From CAWBLP01 sp963789495 (GTDB lineage Bacteria; Pseudomonadota; Alphaproteobacteria; Acetobacterales; Acetobacteraceae): a stretch of DNA of 64,000 nucleotides. Position 1 is the stretch's first letter; every line of letters begins with the position of its first letter. Both the position numbers and the translations under genes were made by a program. The notes beneath the pieces were generated by a model. It did no database searches. It was given only the letters and a program-made list of their open reading frames with translations, and was not told the DNA's origin. Where the stretch lies: assembly GCA_963789495.1 (NCBI GenBank), contig CAWBLP010000007.1, positions 1-64,000 of the forward strand, read 5' to 3'. This document shows, in pieces, positions 8,651 through 16,274 of this stretch.

Positions 8651-9433
8651 CCGCTGGCGGATGGTGGGGTTCCGGGGACTGGGGCCGGTGTGGTCAGCGT
8701 CGATCCAGTCGTGCTTCACGGCACAGCCTGGGTGACCCACCGTGTTGTTCGGGTCCGTGCCGGTCGGCAGGCCGGCATCGCGTCTACGCCAGATTTTCGG
8801 ATCCAAGCGGCTGCCCGTCCGTGACCACCGGCCGGGCTAGCTAACGAGCACTGTAGTAATTCGGCTCAACGGCCAGCCACATGGATGCCACCCGTTGGTC
8901 AAATATGGGAACAAGCACTACGCATATGCCGCAAGCCCGACGGCTTTGGGTATTCAAGTATCGAGACTGCGAGCTCACCAGATGCCAGCCGGGGAAAACC
9001 GGGATCGCCTTTAACCGCGTCCAGCCCTGTTTTCCACTCTATCTCTGATCGTGTCAGTGCTTCGACCGTGCCTGGGCCGGATGGAGTATTGTCGGGACGC
9101 AGCAGCACCGCGACGCAGTGCCCGCTCTCGGGCCGTTGCACATGGATCGGTCGGAAGCGCCGCCATCGTAATGAGCGGTGAACAACGACCGCTGCTGGTG
9201 TCCGCGCACCACATCCAATCCCCGCCTGTGCCGGTGATTAGATGGGATAGGATCCGCACAAAAATCCTAGGCAACAGCACACCATGGGGGCAGACGAATC
9301 TAATTGGTGCAGTCCAGGTTCAGCGGTTAAACATCGCCCAGTTCCGCCCAGGCACTCAGCAATTTGCATGGTCGGCTGCAGAACCCCTCAACTCGACCTC
9401 TCTCGAGAGGCGGCCGGCACAGGAGGCGTCTTC
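8651..9433. other. Long spacer with a possible transposase scrap
   Basis: About 780 bases without a convincing gene. On the minus strand, 8899-9141 can be read as 80 residues with the phrase VAVLLRPDNTPSG. This resembles a segment of IS1380-type DDE transposases (LLRPGNxGSN), but the remainder does not match and there is no catalytic motif. Base composition becomes visibly less GC-rich from about 8860 onward, as in the downstream acyl-CoA ligase gene. The promoter of that gene should lie in 9240-9420. I regard the transposase reading as weak. Confidence 0.3.
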
Positions 9434-10975
9434 ATGTATCTTTCTCAAGGCGTGAACCGGGCAGTTTCGATCAATCCTTCCGGGACTGCCACTATATTCC
9501 GCGACCGGCGTCGTTCATGGGCGGAAGCGGCGGACCGGATCATGCGGATTAGTGGCGGGCTCTCCCGGTTCGGCCTGGGCAAGGGCGATCGCGCGGCGAT
9601 CCTGGCCTTGAACAGCGACCGATACTTCGAGGCGTTGTTCGCAGTGCCTACTGCAGGCGCCATTATCGTACCTATCAACATCCGCCTGTCACCAACGGAG
9701 ATCGCCTACATTCTGGAGGACAGCGGTGCGAAGTTGCTTTTCGTTGATGATACATTTGCAGAGATACTGGCCCAACTGCCCGATCTCACGGGAGGCATCA
9801 GCCTCATCCATCTCGGCGACGGGCCCGCTCCAACCGGCATGCATTCATTCGAATCGCTGCTCGCCGCTCCTGCGGTAGGCGAAAGCATCGCGGGCGGGGA
9901 CGACGTGGCCGGTATCTTCTATACTGGGGGGACAACAGGTAAATCCAAAGGAGTGATGCTGACCCACCGCAATCTTGTCAGCAACGCAGCCATGGTAGTG
10001 CCGGCGGTCGGTTATCGCTTTGGTAGTATCTATGTTCACTCCGCGCCGATGTTTCATCTGGCGGACGGCATGTCCACATTTGCCGTTACTATGGTTGGCG
10101 GCACCCACGTAATTATCCCCCGCTTTGATCCTGCCAACCTGCTCGCAACAATTGAGCGCAACCGTGTCACCAACGCAATTCTTGTACCCACCATGGCTAA
10201 CGCAGTTGTCAATTGTCCTGATCTCGGGAAATACGACGTCTCCTCGCTGCGCGTCATCCCTTACGGGGCCTCTCCGATGCCGGAGGCGGTCCTCAAGAAG
10301 GCAGCCGCTGCATTTCCTGGGGTCCGCTTTCTCCAAGTGTATGGCATGACAGAGGCATCTCCTTTGGTGACCGCCATGGAGATCGGCATCGAACCGACTG
10401 GAGATCGGATTCGAAGCTGCGGGCGTCCTGCGCTGCTAGTGGATGTCCGCATTGCGGACATCGACGACAACGAGGTGCCCCGAGGTACCGTCGGCGAGGT
10501 ACAGGCACGTGGGCCCAACATCATGCTCGGCTATTGGAACCAGCCAGAGGCCACTCGTACCGCACTGCGCGGCGGCTGGTACCATACCGGAGACGGTGGA
10601 GTAATGGATTCTGACGGGTATGTCTATATCGTGGACCGGCTCAAAGACATGATTATTACCGGCGGTGAGAACGTCTATTCTGCGGAGGTCGAAAGCGCGA
10701 TCTCGACACTGGATGGCGTTGCCGAGGTCGCAGTAATCGCCATTCCAGATGACCGTTGGGGAGAGGCCGTTCACGCGGTCGTGGTTCCGCATGCTGGTCA
10801 GTACCTGACAGCTGAACAGGTGATCACTCACAGCCGCAGCCTGATCGCCCACTACAAATGTCCCCGTACTGTCGAAATTCGTGACCATCCGCTTCCCCTC
10901 TCCGGCGCAGGCAAGGTGCTCAAGACGCAACTGCGGGAGCCGTTTTGGGCAGGCCGAGAAGAACGTATCGCTTGA
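9434..10975 (+). CDS. AMP-dependent acyl-CoA synthetase/ligase
   Basis: The 513-residue enzyme belongs to the ANL superfamily, which activates a carboxylate with ATP and transfers it to CoA. Visible are the phosphate-binding loop YTGGTTGKSKG (about residue 160), the adenine-site motif YGMTEAS, the hinge motif GWYHTGD and the C-terminal lysine-domain lead DRLKDMIITGGENVYSAEVE. The open frame reaches back to 9284, but GGAGG seven bases before the ATG at 9434 fixes the start. Synonymous codons are noticeably less GC-biased than in neighbouring genes, suggesting transfer or relaxed selection. Substrate class (fatty or aromatic acid) cannot be read from sequence alone. A MaoC-type gene lies nearby on the opposite strand. 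Confidence 0.88.
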   Translation: MYLSQGVNRAVSINPSGTATIFRDRRRSWAEAADRIMRISGGLSRFGLGKGDRAAILALNSDRYFEALFAVPTAGAIIVPINIRLSPTEIAYILEDSGAKLLFVDDTFAEILAQLPDLTGGISLIHLGDGPAPTGMHSFESLLAAPAVGESIAGGDDVAGIFYTGGTTGKSKGVMLTHRNLVSNAAMVVPAVGYRFGSIYVHSAPMFHLADGMSTFAVTMVGGTHVIIPRFDPANLLATIERNRVTNAILVPTMANAVVNCPDLGKYDVSSLRVIPYGASPMPEAVLKKAAAAFPGVRFLQVYGMTEASPLVTAMEIGIEPTGDRIRSCGRPALLVDVRIADIDDNEVPRGTVGEVQARGPNIMLGYWNQPEATRTALRGGWYHTGDGGVMDSDGYVYIVDRLKDMIITGGENVYSAEVESAISTLDGVAEVAVIAIPDDRWGEAVHAVVVPHAGQYLTAEQVITHSRSLIAHYKCPRTVEIRDHPLPLSGAGKVLKTQLREPFWAGREERIA

Positions 10976-11020
10976 ATGACGGACGCGAGGTCTGCATGGC
11001 ACCATCGACTTGGCGCCCGG

Positions 11021-11395
11021 TCAGGTTGCTGAGGCGTTGTTCCTGTCGCGGCCGGTCCGAGATCTCTCCTGGTCACCGAGTTTGCTTCGGATGGCGCGCG
11101 GGTAGCAGTCATGAGCGTCAGCCGTGACCCGGTCGGGTGTGACGCCGGTGACTGCCCGGGCTGAGCGGAAGAACGCACGGGCTGCCGGCAGGTCCCGCAG
11201 GCTGAGCCTGCAACGCAGGCGCCACGGCACCACGGGCGCGATCACGTCCGGCGGGGACTGCGCCCGGTTCAGTACGACGCCGGAGCGTTCGCTGGACTGC
11301 CTGCCTCAGCTCCGGCAGCAAAAGCGGCGGTAGCCGTTGGCGGTTCGTTCCGGCTGCTCGGTTGCTGACCCGGAGCCACTGCCGACGCATCGCAT
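11021..11395 (-). mobile_element. Degenerate, internally deleted IS6-type transposase
   Basis: A single minus-strand frame from an ATG at 11395 reads PERTANGYRRFCCRS, then a TGA (11308-11306), then SGVVLNRAQSPPDVI and RLRCRLSLRDLPAARAFF, then GVTPDRVTADAHDCYPRAI. The first half matches the zinc-finger N-terminus of IS6/IS240-type transposases and the second half their C-terminal DDE region. The helix-turn-helix and first catalytic Asp that should lie between are missing. The junction falls at the words SLRDL/RDLPAAR, as if two similar segments recombined. With a nonsense codon, an internal deletion and no recognisable terminal repeats, it is dead. Bases 10976-11020 and 11396-11483 hold nothing else I recognise. 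Confidence 0.65.
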
Positions 11396-11483
11396 TCTCG
11401 TCCGCCCCATCCGCAAGATGCGGTGCACTATGCCGGCCTATGCACCTCGAACAGGTCCTGGCACGGGCCCTGACGGAACCACA

Positions 11484-11951
11484 TCAGGAACTGCCTTCCT
11501 TCAGCGGCACGGTATAGGTGACCGCAGTGCCCGTCAGACAGAGGTCACCCCGGCCATTGCGCACGCTTGTTGCCAAGGTGCATATCGGCTTGTCGTCGCG
11601 CACGCTGACGACCTCCACCCTGCCGGTGATCGACTCGCCGACCGCGACTGCCTTGATGAACCGCCATTCCACCTGCAGGAACACGGTACCCGGCCCCGGA
11701 AGATCCTCCGCTACGAGCGCGTTCAGCAGGCCCGACGTGACACCACCCTGCACGATGAGACCCCCGAACGGCGAACGGGCAGCCAGCGCTGCATCGTAGT
11801 GCAGGGGATTTCTGTCTCCCGTCATGTCCGAGAACATCTCCACATCCATCTGACGGGTGCATCGACTGCGTTCCGCACTGGCGCCCACGGTTGGTTTTCC
11901 GGAGAGCGTGCGTTGCCACACGGCTGCCGTTGCTTCGCTGGTTTGGGTCAT
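11484..11951 (-). CDS. MaoC-like (R)-specific hydratase/dehydratase
   Basis: The 155-residue hot-dog-fold protein carries the hydratase-2 signature FSDMTGDRNPLHYD (Asp and His of the catalytic pair) at residues 40-53, then SPFGGLIVQGG. Such enzymes hydrate trans-2-enoyl thioesters. The start ATG overlaps the stop of the FAD-dependent gene upstream (ATGA), so it is the last gene of a leftward four-gene operon. Its combination with flavoproteins and an OsmC protein is not one I can assign to a known pathway. Confidence 0.8.
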   Translation of the reverse strand: MTQTSEATAAVWQRTLSGKPTVGASAERSRCTRQMDVEMFSDMTGDRNPLHYDAALAARSPFGGLIVQGGVTSGLLNALVAEDLPGPGTVFLQVEWRFIKAVAVGESITGRVEVVSVRDDKPICTLATSVRNGRGDLCLTGTAVTYTVPLKEGSS

Positions 11952-13144
11952 GCCACAGTCTCCTCGATCAGTTCCGGGGTTGCTGCCACGCGGACGGGTG
12001 CTGTTGGCAGCGCAAGAATGTGCGCGAGCTCCTGCTTCATCGCGAGATTGAGTTGCTGGTGCAGGGACTGAACCGTGCCGAGGTCCCAGTCGAACGAGGC
12101 GATCGCATCGGTCACGTCAAGCAGCGGAATGGACAGGGTATCTCGCGCCTCGGCGTAGGCGGCAAAGCTGGATGCATCGCCGCACGCCGCGGCATTGGCC
12201 AGCAGTTCCGCGTCACGCAGGGCATCGGTGATGCCATGCGCCGTCAGCGGATCGCGGAAGTATCCCGCGTCCCCCACAAGAGCCCAACCGGGGCCCCAGG
12301 CCTGACGCAGAAATCCCTTGCTTCCGCCAAAAACGCGCAGCGAAACGTCCGGTGTGCGCGGATCGACGGCGTCCGCCACGTGCGGCGAAAACTGTCTCAG
12401 CGTTTGGACAAACGCCGCCATACGTGTCCTGCGCCACGATGGGTGTTGGAAGGTCTCAGGGGGCAGGGACACGAAGACACAATGCTCGCCGGCATTGGTC
12501 GGAATGGCACCCGCGCTACAACGCGGGCGAAAGTACCAGTGATAGCCGGACGATCTGATCCCGGGGAAATACCCGAACACGACGGCTGTCGAATGGCGCG
12601 CTTTGCGCATGGTTTGAGCTTCGGCAAGGCGAGCGACCGAGGAACCAATCCCGTCTGCGCCGACAACCAGATCGGCCTCGATCTGGATCGCCTTGCCTGC
12701 GGGATCAAGCACGACGCCGCCGCAAACGCGCCCATCGCCACGGCGGACCAGGTCCACCAGGGCGTAGCCATGCCATATCGTCGCGCCGGCCTCGGACGCG
12801 GCGTCCACCAGCATGCTGTCCAGCACCGTGCGGCGCGGCGCGTACAATGCATCCACCCCGTGTGCCGGCTGGATGTCGATCTGCAGGACATCATCGCCAT
12901 AGTGGAAGGCGGTACTGCGCACGGCCGGCGTGCCGGCTTCCACCAGGCGCGGCAGCAATCCCCAGCGCCATAGTTGCAAGACACCGCCACGCATCAGCGC
13001 ATGGGTGGAGACGGCATCGGAGCCGTAGCTGCCGCGATCGATGGCAAGGACTCGCAGCCCCTGGCGGGCCATCAGCATCGCCGTGGCCGCCCCGGCACAC
13101 CGGGCACCGACCACCAGCACATCATAGTGTCTATTGGTGTACAT
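11948..13144 (-). CDS. FAD-dependent oxidoreductase (geranylgeranyl-reductase/halogenase-like)
   Basis: The 398-residue flavoprotein has an N-terminal Rossmann dinucleotide fold (VVGARCAGAATAM, residues 10-22, followed by a strand ending in Asp-Arg) and the second FAD motif GDAGYFRDPLTAHGIT near residue 280. The layout resembles the PHBH-like group of monooxygenases, halogenases and geranylgeranyl reductases. The frame is open for 30 more codons, but a GGGAGGG five bases before the ATG at 13144 marks the start. It lies 10 bases after the preceding flavoprotein gene and overlaps the MaoC gene by four bases. Substrate unknown. Confidence 0.75.
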   Translation of the reverse strand: MYTNRHYDVLVVGARCAGAATAMLMARQGLRVLAIDRGSYGSDAVSTHALMRGGVLQLWRWGLLPRLVEAGTPAVRSTAFHYGDDVLQIDIQPAHGVDALYAPRRTVLDSMLVDAASEAGATIWHGYALVDLVRRGDGRVCGGVVLDPAGKAIQIEADLVVGADGIGSSVARLAEAQTMRKARHSTAVVFGYFPGIRSSGYHWYFRPRCSAGAIPTNAGEHCVFVSLPPETFQHPSWRRTRMAAFVQTLRQFSPHVADAVDPRTPDVSLRVFGGSKGFLRQAWGPGWALVGDAGYFRDPLTAHGITDALRDAELLANAAACGDASSFAAYAEARDTLSIPLLDVTDAIASFDWDLGTVQSLHQQLNLAMKQELAHILALPTAPVRVAATPELIEETVA

Positions 13145-13154
13145 CCTGCCCTCC

Positions 13155-14393
13155 CTAGGCTGCAGCGCAGACCATCTCACCAAGGTAGCGGTGGACTTCG
13201 TCGGCGAGCTCCTTCGCATCGGTGCCGACACCATCGAGGAAGTTCGACTTGCGACGTCGCATGAAGCGCAGGCCGAGCACGTAGAGGCCTGGCGAAGCGG
13301 TAATTCCGCCGCGCTGTATGATCTCGCCGTTCACGTTCAGAACCGGCACCTGCAGCCAGCGGTAGTCTTGTTTGAAACCGATCGCCCACACGATCGTCCG
13401 GATCCCGCTAGCAACCAGTTCCAGCGCGGCGGCCGGCGTCTCGAACCCAGCCAACGGCGCGGGTCGCGGGTCGGTGGGGGCGTTGCGGGCATCGGCCACC
13501 TTGTCGATGCGGCTCAGCAGGCGCTCCAATTTGGATTGTGCGGAATTGACCAATTCAGCAAGATCGCCGGCCAGATGCAGAACGCCGTCCTGGACGCTCA
13601 ACGCTCGACCGACGATCCGCACGCCACTCTTCCGGAGGGTGCCAAGGTCGAGATCCGCGTGATCGGGATGTCCGACCAGTTGCAGCGACGGTTGCCTGGC
13701 GGCGCGATGTGGATCCGGCATTGCCTCCAGCCTGTCGTCGAAGACTCCGGCCTGATCCATCCACCACATGATGTCCCGGCCACGATAGGACCGGGGAACC
13801 CGCGTATGGGCCCCGACCGCGAGCGTGACCTGGTGGCCGGAGCGCTGGATTTCAGCGGCGAGCTGCGCTCCCGATGCCGACGCGCCGACGACGAGCACAC
13901 CACCATCGGGCAGTTCGCCGCTATTGCGATAGTTGGTTGGCGTGATTTGCAGGATGTTGCGAGGCAATTGATGAGCCATCGCCGGCACGGCCGGTATGTC
14001 GCAATGGCCGGTTGCAATCACGACGCAGGTCGCCGCCCACGTGCCCTGGCTGGTTTCGACCTGATAGCCGCCCAGCGTCCGCTTGAGCGCCTGCACCGCG
14101 GCTCCGGTGACGACAGGTGCGTTCGACGCCTGAGCGTAGTCCTCGAGATAGCGGACAAGCTCCTGCTTCGCCATGAAGCCATCGGGATCGCTGCCGCGGT
14201 ATTCCCAGCCGGGAAGCCGACTCATCCAGTTCGGCGTCAGCAGGTGCAGTGAATCCCAGCGCTCGGTGCGCCAGCGATGCGCCACTTCGCCTCGCTCGAG
14301 CACGATATGATCGATGCCGAGGCGTCCCAGGCAGTGGCTTATGGCAAGCCCTGCCTGTCCGGCGCCGATTATGATTGCGTCGGTCCGTCGCAT
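13155..14393 (-). CDS. FAD/NAD(P)-binding monooxygenase-like flavoprotein
   Basis: The 412-residue product contains two nucleotide-binding motifs: FAD (IIGAGQAGLAIS, residues 8-19) and NAD(P) (VVGASASGAQLAAE, near residue 168). It also has the ATG-containing linker CVVIATGHCDIP and the terminal FAD-contact segment. This arrangement fits class B flavin monooxygenases or the CzcO-type oxidoreductases. A GGAGA precedes the ATG. It is the second gene of the leftward operon, 60 bases after the OsmC gene. The reaction cannot be deduced; the canonical Baeyer-Villiger fingerprint is not evident. Confidence 0.75.
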   Translation of the reverse strand: MRRTDAIIIGAGQAGLAISHCLGRLGIDHIVLERGEVAHRWRTERWDSLHLLTPNWMSRLPGWEYRGSDPDGFMAKQELVRYLEDYAQASNAPVVTGAAVQALKRTLGGYQVETSQGTWAATCVVIATGHCDIPAVPAMAHQLPRNILQITPTNYRNSGELPDGGVLVVGASASGAQLAAEIQRSGHQVTLAVGAHTRVPRSYRGRDIMWWMDQAGVFDDRLEAMPDPHRAARQPSLQLVGHPDHADLDLGTLRKSGVRIVGRALSVQDGVLHLAGDLAELVNSAQSKLERLLSRIDKVADARNAPTDPRPAPLAGFETPAAALELVASGIRTIVWAIGFKQDYRWLQVPVLNVNGEIIQRGGITASPGLYVLGLRFMRRRKSNFLDGVGTDAKELADEVHRYLGEMVCAAA

Positions 14394-14453
14394 GGTCGTC
14401 TCCAGGGAAGCCGTCCGGCGGCCACGTGGACCGCCGGCGGTTGCAGCGTGGGG

Positions 14454-15041
14454 TCAGGCTTTCATTTCGACGGAAACGGGTACCCCGTTGGTCAGGATGT
14501 CGAACACTGCCGAGCGGGCGCGGGATTGCTCGAGGATCTCCTGCAGCTTCGACTTTGGTGCATCACCATCGATGGAGAACACCGCTCGGATCGCGCTGAA
14601 TCCGTTACGAACGTCCTTGGACAGGCCAAGGATGCCGCGCAAGTCGATATCGCCGAGCAATGTGCAGTCCACCGCCGTCAGGCGCACGCCGCGCGCTGCG
14701 GCGATGTTGATCACGCCTGCGGTGAGGCAGGCGGCCAGGGCGTGCAGGGCATATTCGACCGGCGTCGGGCCATTGTCGGTGCCGCACAACACCGGGGGGT
14801 GATCGGCGTCGGCGGTATAGGCGCTCTTGTGTTCATGCTCGCCACCGGCACCGGTAAAATTCGCCATGGTGGTCTGCATGTGCGTGCCGCTGATCCAGTG
14901 GCCATTCGCACGGAACTGGAACTCTGCCAGGTGCGGCTGGCCGCGGACAGCATCGATTGTGGCGAACAAGGCCGGCGTATTCACGCCATTCAGCGGCGCT
15001 GGCGGCTTCTTCGCGGCCGGGGCTTCGATCGTGGCAGACAT
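14454..15041 (-). CDS. OsmC-family protein
   Basis: The 195-residue protein has the OsmC/Ohr core. The block NGPTPVEYALHALAACLTAG holds the first reactive Cys (AACL), and the C-terminal RSAVFDILTNGVPV block sits where Ohr-type enzymes carry a second Cys (CPV). Only the first Cys is present, as in the less well characterised OsmC branch, so a classical two-Cys organic peroxide reductase is not supported. AAGGAGA eight bases upstream fixes the ATG at 15041. It is the first gene of the four-gene leftward operon. Pairing with two flavoproteins hints at redox or detoxification chemistry. Confidence 0.75.
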   Translation of the reverse strand: MSATIEAPAAKKPPAPLNGVNTPALFATIDAVRGQPHLAEFQFRANGHWISGTHMQTTMANFTGAGGEHEHKSAYTADADHPPVLCGTDNGPTPVEYALHALAACLTAGVINIAAARGVRLTAVDCTLLGDIDLRGILGLSKDVRNGFSAIRAVFSIDGDAPKSKLQEILEQSRARSAVFDILTNGVPVSVEMKA

Positions 15042-15482
15042 GACTTGGTCTCCTTCCAGGTGCTTGCGGCGCAACGACCGCGGCGGGATTGATGTTGCCC
15101 TACCGTATTGGCTGCCATGCCGGTTGCGGCAATCGGGCGACACGGACGTTAGTCAGACCCGCGGGAGGAAGCCTGGAGAAGCGCTTGCGAAGCTCCTGTG
15201 AACTTCTGGATTCTTGCAGATGAACCTGGAGAAGATTTGGGGATACATCCCGGTGCTGGGCCGGCATGCAGAAGGGGAGATCTTCAGAACAAATACCCGG
15301 CGGTGCGTTGCGGCATCGCTGGCTTCGTCAGATGGGTTTCGTCCAACCTGGTGAGGTGGATTGGACCTGGTGGCACGGCCCTCCCGGGTCGAGTGCAGCA
15401 CTTGCCGGCACAGACCCGGCGCGCCGTCGGCTCGGTCCCAGCAGTCTGCCGGGCCGTGCCAATCGCGGCACAAAACCCCGCG
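15042..15482. other. Divergent intergenic region of the redox operon
   Basis: No gene is convincing here; open frames on both strands overlap and lack domains. The region must contain the promoter of the leftward OsmC operon and leads into the FNR-like box of the rightward gene. Confidence 0.4.
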
Positions 15483-15496
15483 TTGATGCAGGTCAA
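15483..15496. promoter_or_regulatory. Candidate FNR/FixK-type binding site
   Basis: The sequence TTGATGCAGGTCAA has the TTGA-N6-TCAA half-site pair of CRP/FNR-family regulators and differs from the TTGATNNNNATCAA consensus by one base. It lies about 90 bases upstream of the ATG at 15588, a distance that allows an activator position near -41. It suggests oxygen- or redox-responsive expression of the downstream gene and perhaps of the divergent operon. No matching regulator gene is in the window. Confidence 0.5.
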
Positions 15497-15587
15497 TGCG
15501 CTCCGGGAATGCTGACCTCATCCTGCCTGCACGGCATAGCCGGCCCGTCAGCCGGTGGGCGTGGACAGGTTTTTGGGGGAGACGAGC

Positions 15588-16097
15588 ATGCGGGAAGCGG
15601 CCGAACGGCAATTCAGGCAGTTGCTGGAACAGCACGATCGCGAGTTCCTGACCTCGACCACCTCCAAGGCGGACCGTGTGCTGCGCGAGCAGGCATTCGA
15701 TCGTCGCTTCCATGAGTGCTGCAACACGGTCGTCGAGCCGGTGATGACAAAGTTGCAGGCCCTGATGCGCGACCATGGCCTGCAATCCGCGGTCATCACG
15801 ACGCGGCATGCGATAGCGCCGGACGGCAAGGTCACGCCGTCCGCCATCGCGTTCGAGTTCCGCGTGCTGACCGATCCGGAAACCCAGGGATTTCCCGTCA
15901 CCACGCCGACGCTGTCCTATATCGCCGATCCGGCAAATCATACCGTGCTGGTGCACGAGAACACGATCCTGCCGTTCCTGGGCGGGCATGTCGGGCTGAT
16001 CGGTCAGTGCACGCTCGATGATCTCACCGGCGAGCGGGTCGAGCAGGATCTGCTCGCCGTAGCCGGCAAGGTGCTGCGCGGCACCGACGTCACCTGA
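15588..16097 (+). CDS. Hypothetical protein, 169 residues
   Basis: I do not recognise the family. The product has a charged helical N-terminal half (residues 1-60), with a CC pair around residue 44, and a more beta-rich C-terminal half (TTPTLSYIADPANHTVLV, then ILPFLGGHVGLIG). There is no signal peptide or membrane segment. A GGGGGAGA six bases before the ATG at 15588 decides the start over upstream in-frame codons. Codon use is typical of the genome. The FNR-like box upstream is the only hint of function. Confidence 0.7.
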   Translation: MREAAERQFRQLLEQHDREFLTSTTSKADRVLREQAFDRRFHECCNTVVEPVMTKLQALMRDHGLQSAVITTRHAIAPDGKVTPSAIAFEFRVLTDPETQGFPVTTPTLSYIADPANHTVLVHENTILPFLGGHVGLIGQCTLDDLTGERVEQDLLAVAGKVLRGTDVT

Positions 16098-16170
16098 TCG
16101 CTCCCGCGCGGCCGAGGGCGCAAGCCCGCCTCCGCGCCGTCGGCTGCGGTGTTTCGACCGTTCAACAGGA

Positions 16171-16213
16171 CTGTCACAATTCCGACCCTATGACCGTCAT
16201 GCTTGGGTCATAG
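16171..16213. promoter_or_regulatory. Candidate Pho-box-like half-sites and an operator palindrome
   Basis: CTGTCAC (16171), CCGACCC (16182) and CCGTCAT (16194) are spaced at about 11 bases, like PhoB half-sites (CTGTCAT), though the middle one is poor. Overlapping them is an exact inverted repeat, CTATGACC (16188-16195) and GGTCATAG (16206-16213), with a 10-base spacer. The block is 62 bases upstream of the PhoX-like start, a plausible control position for a phosphate-starvation gene. Either motif alone would be weak evidence. Confidence 0.4.
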
Positions 16214-16274
16214 AGTGCGGACGCACGCCACGCGCGGCGTCGCTCCCTATGGCAGTTCGAGTTGGACCGGTGAC

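Noticed and set aside
6755..8806. 683-codon minus-strand frame opposite the DHA2 exporter
   Set aside because: It is rich in His and Gln, without motifs, and fully explained as the complement of the exporter gene.
8899..9141. IS1380-type transposase gene
   Set aside because: Only one short phrase is similar; no catalytic triad, ends or length. Kept as a weak remark, not as a gene.
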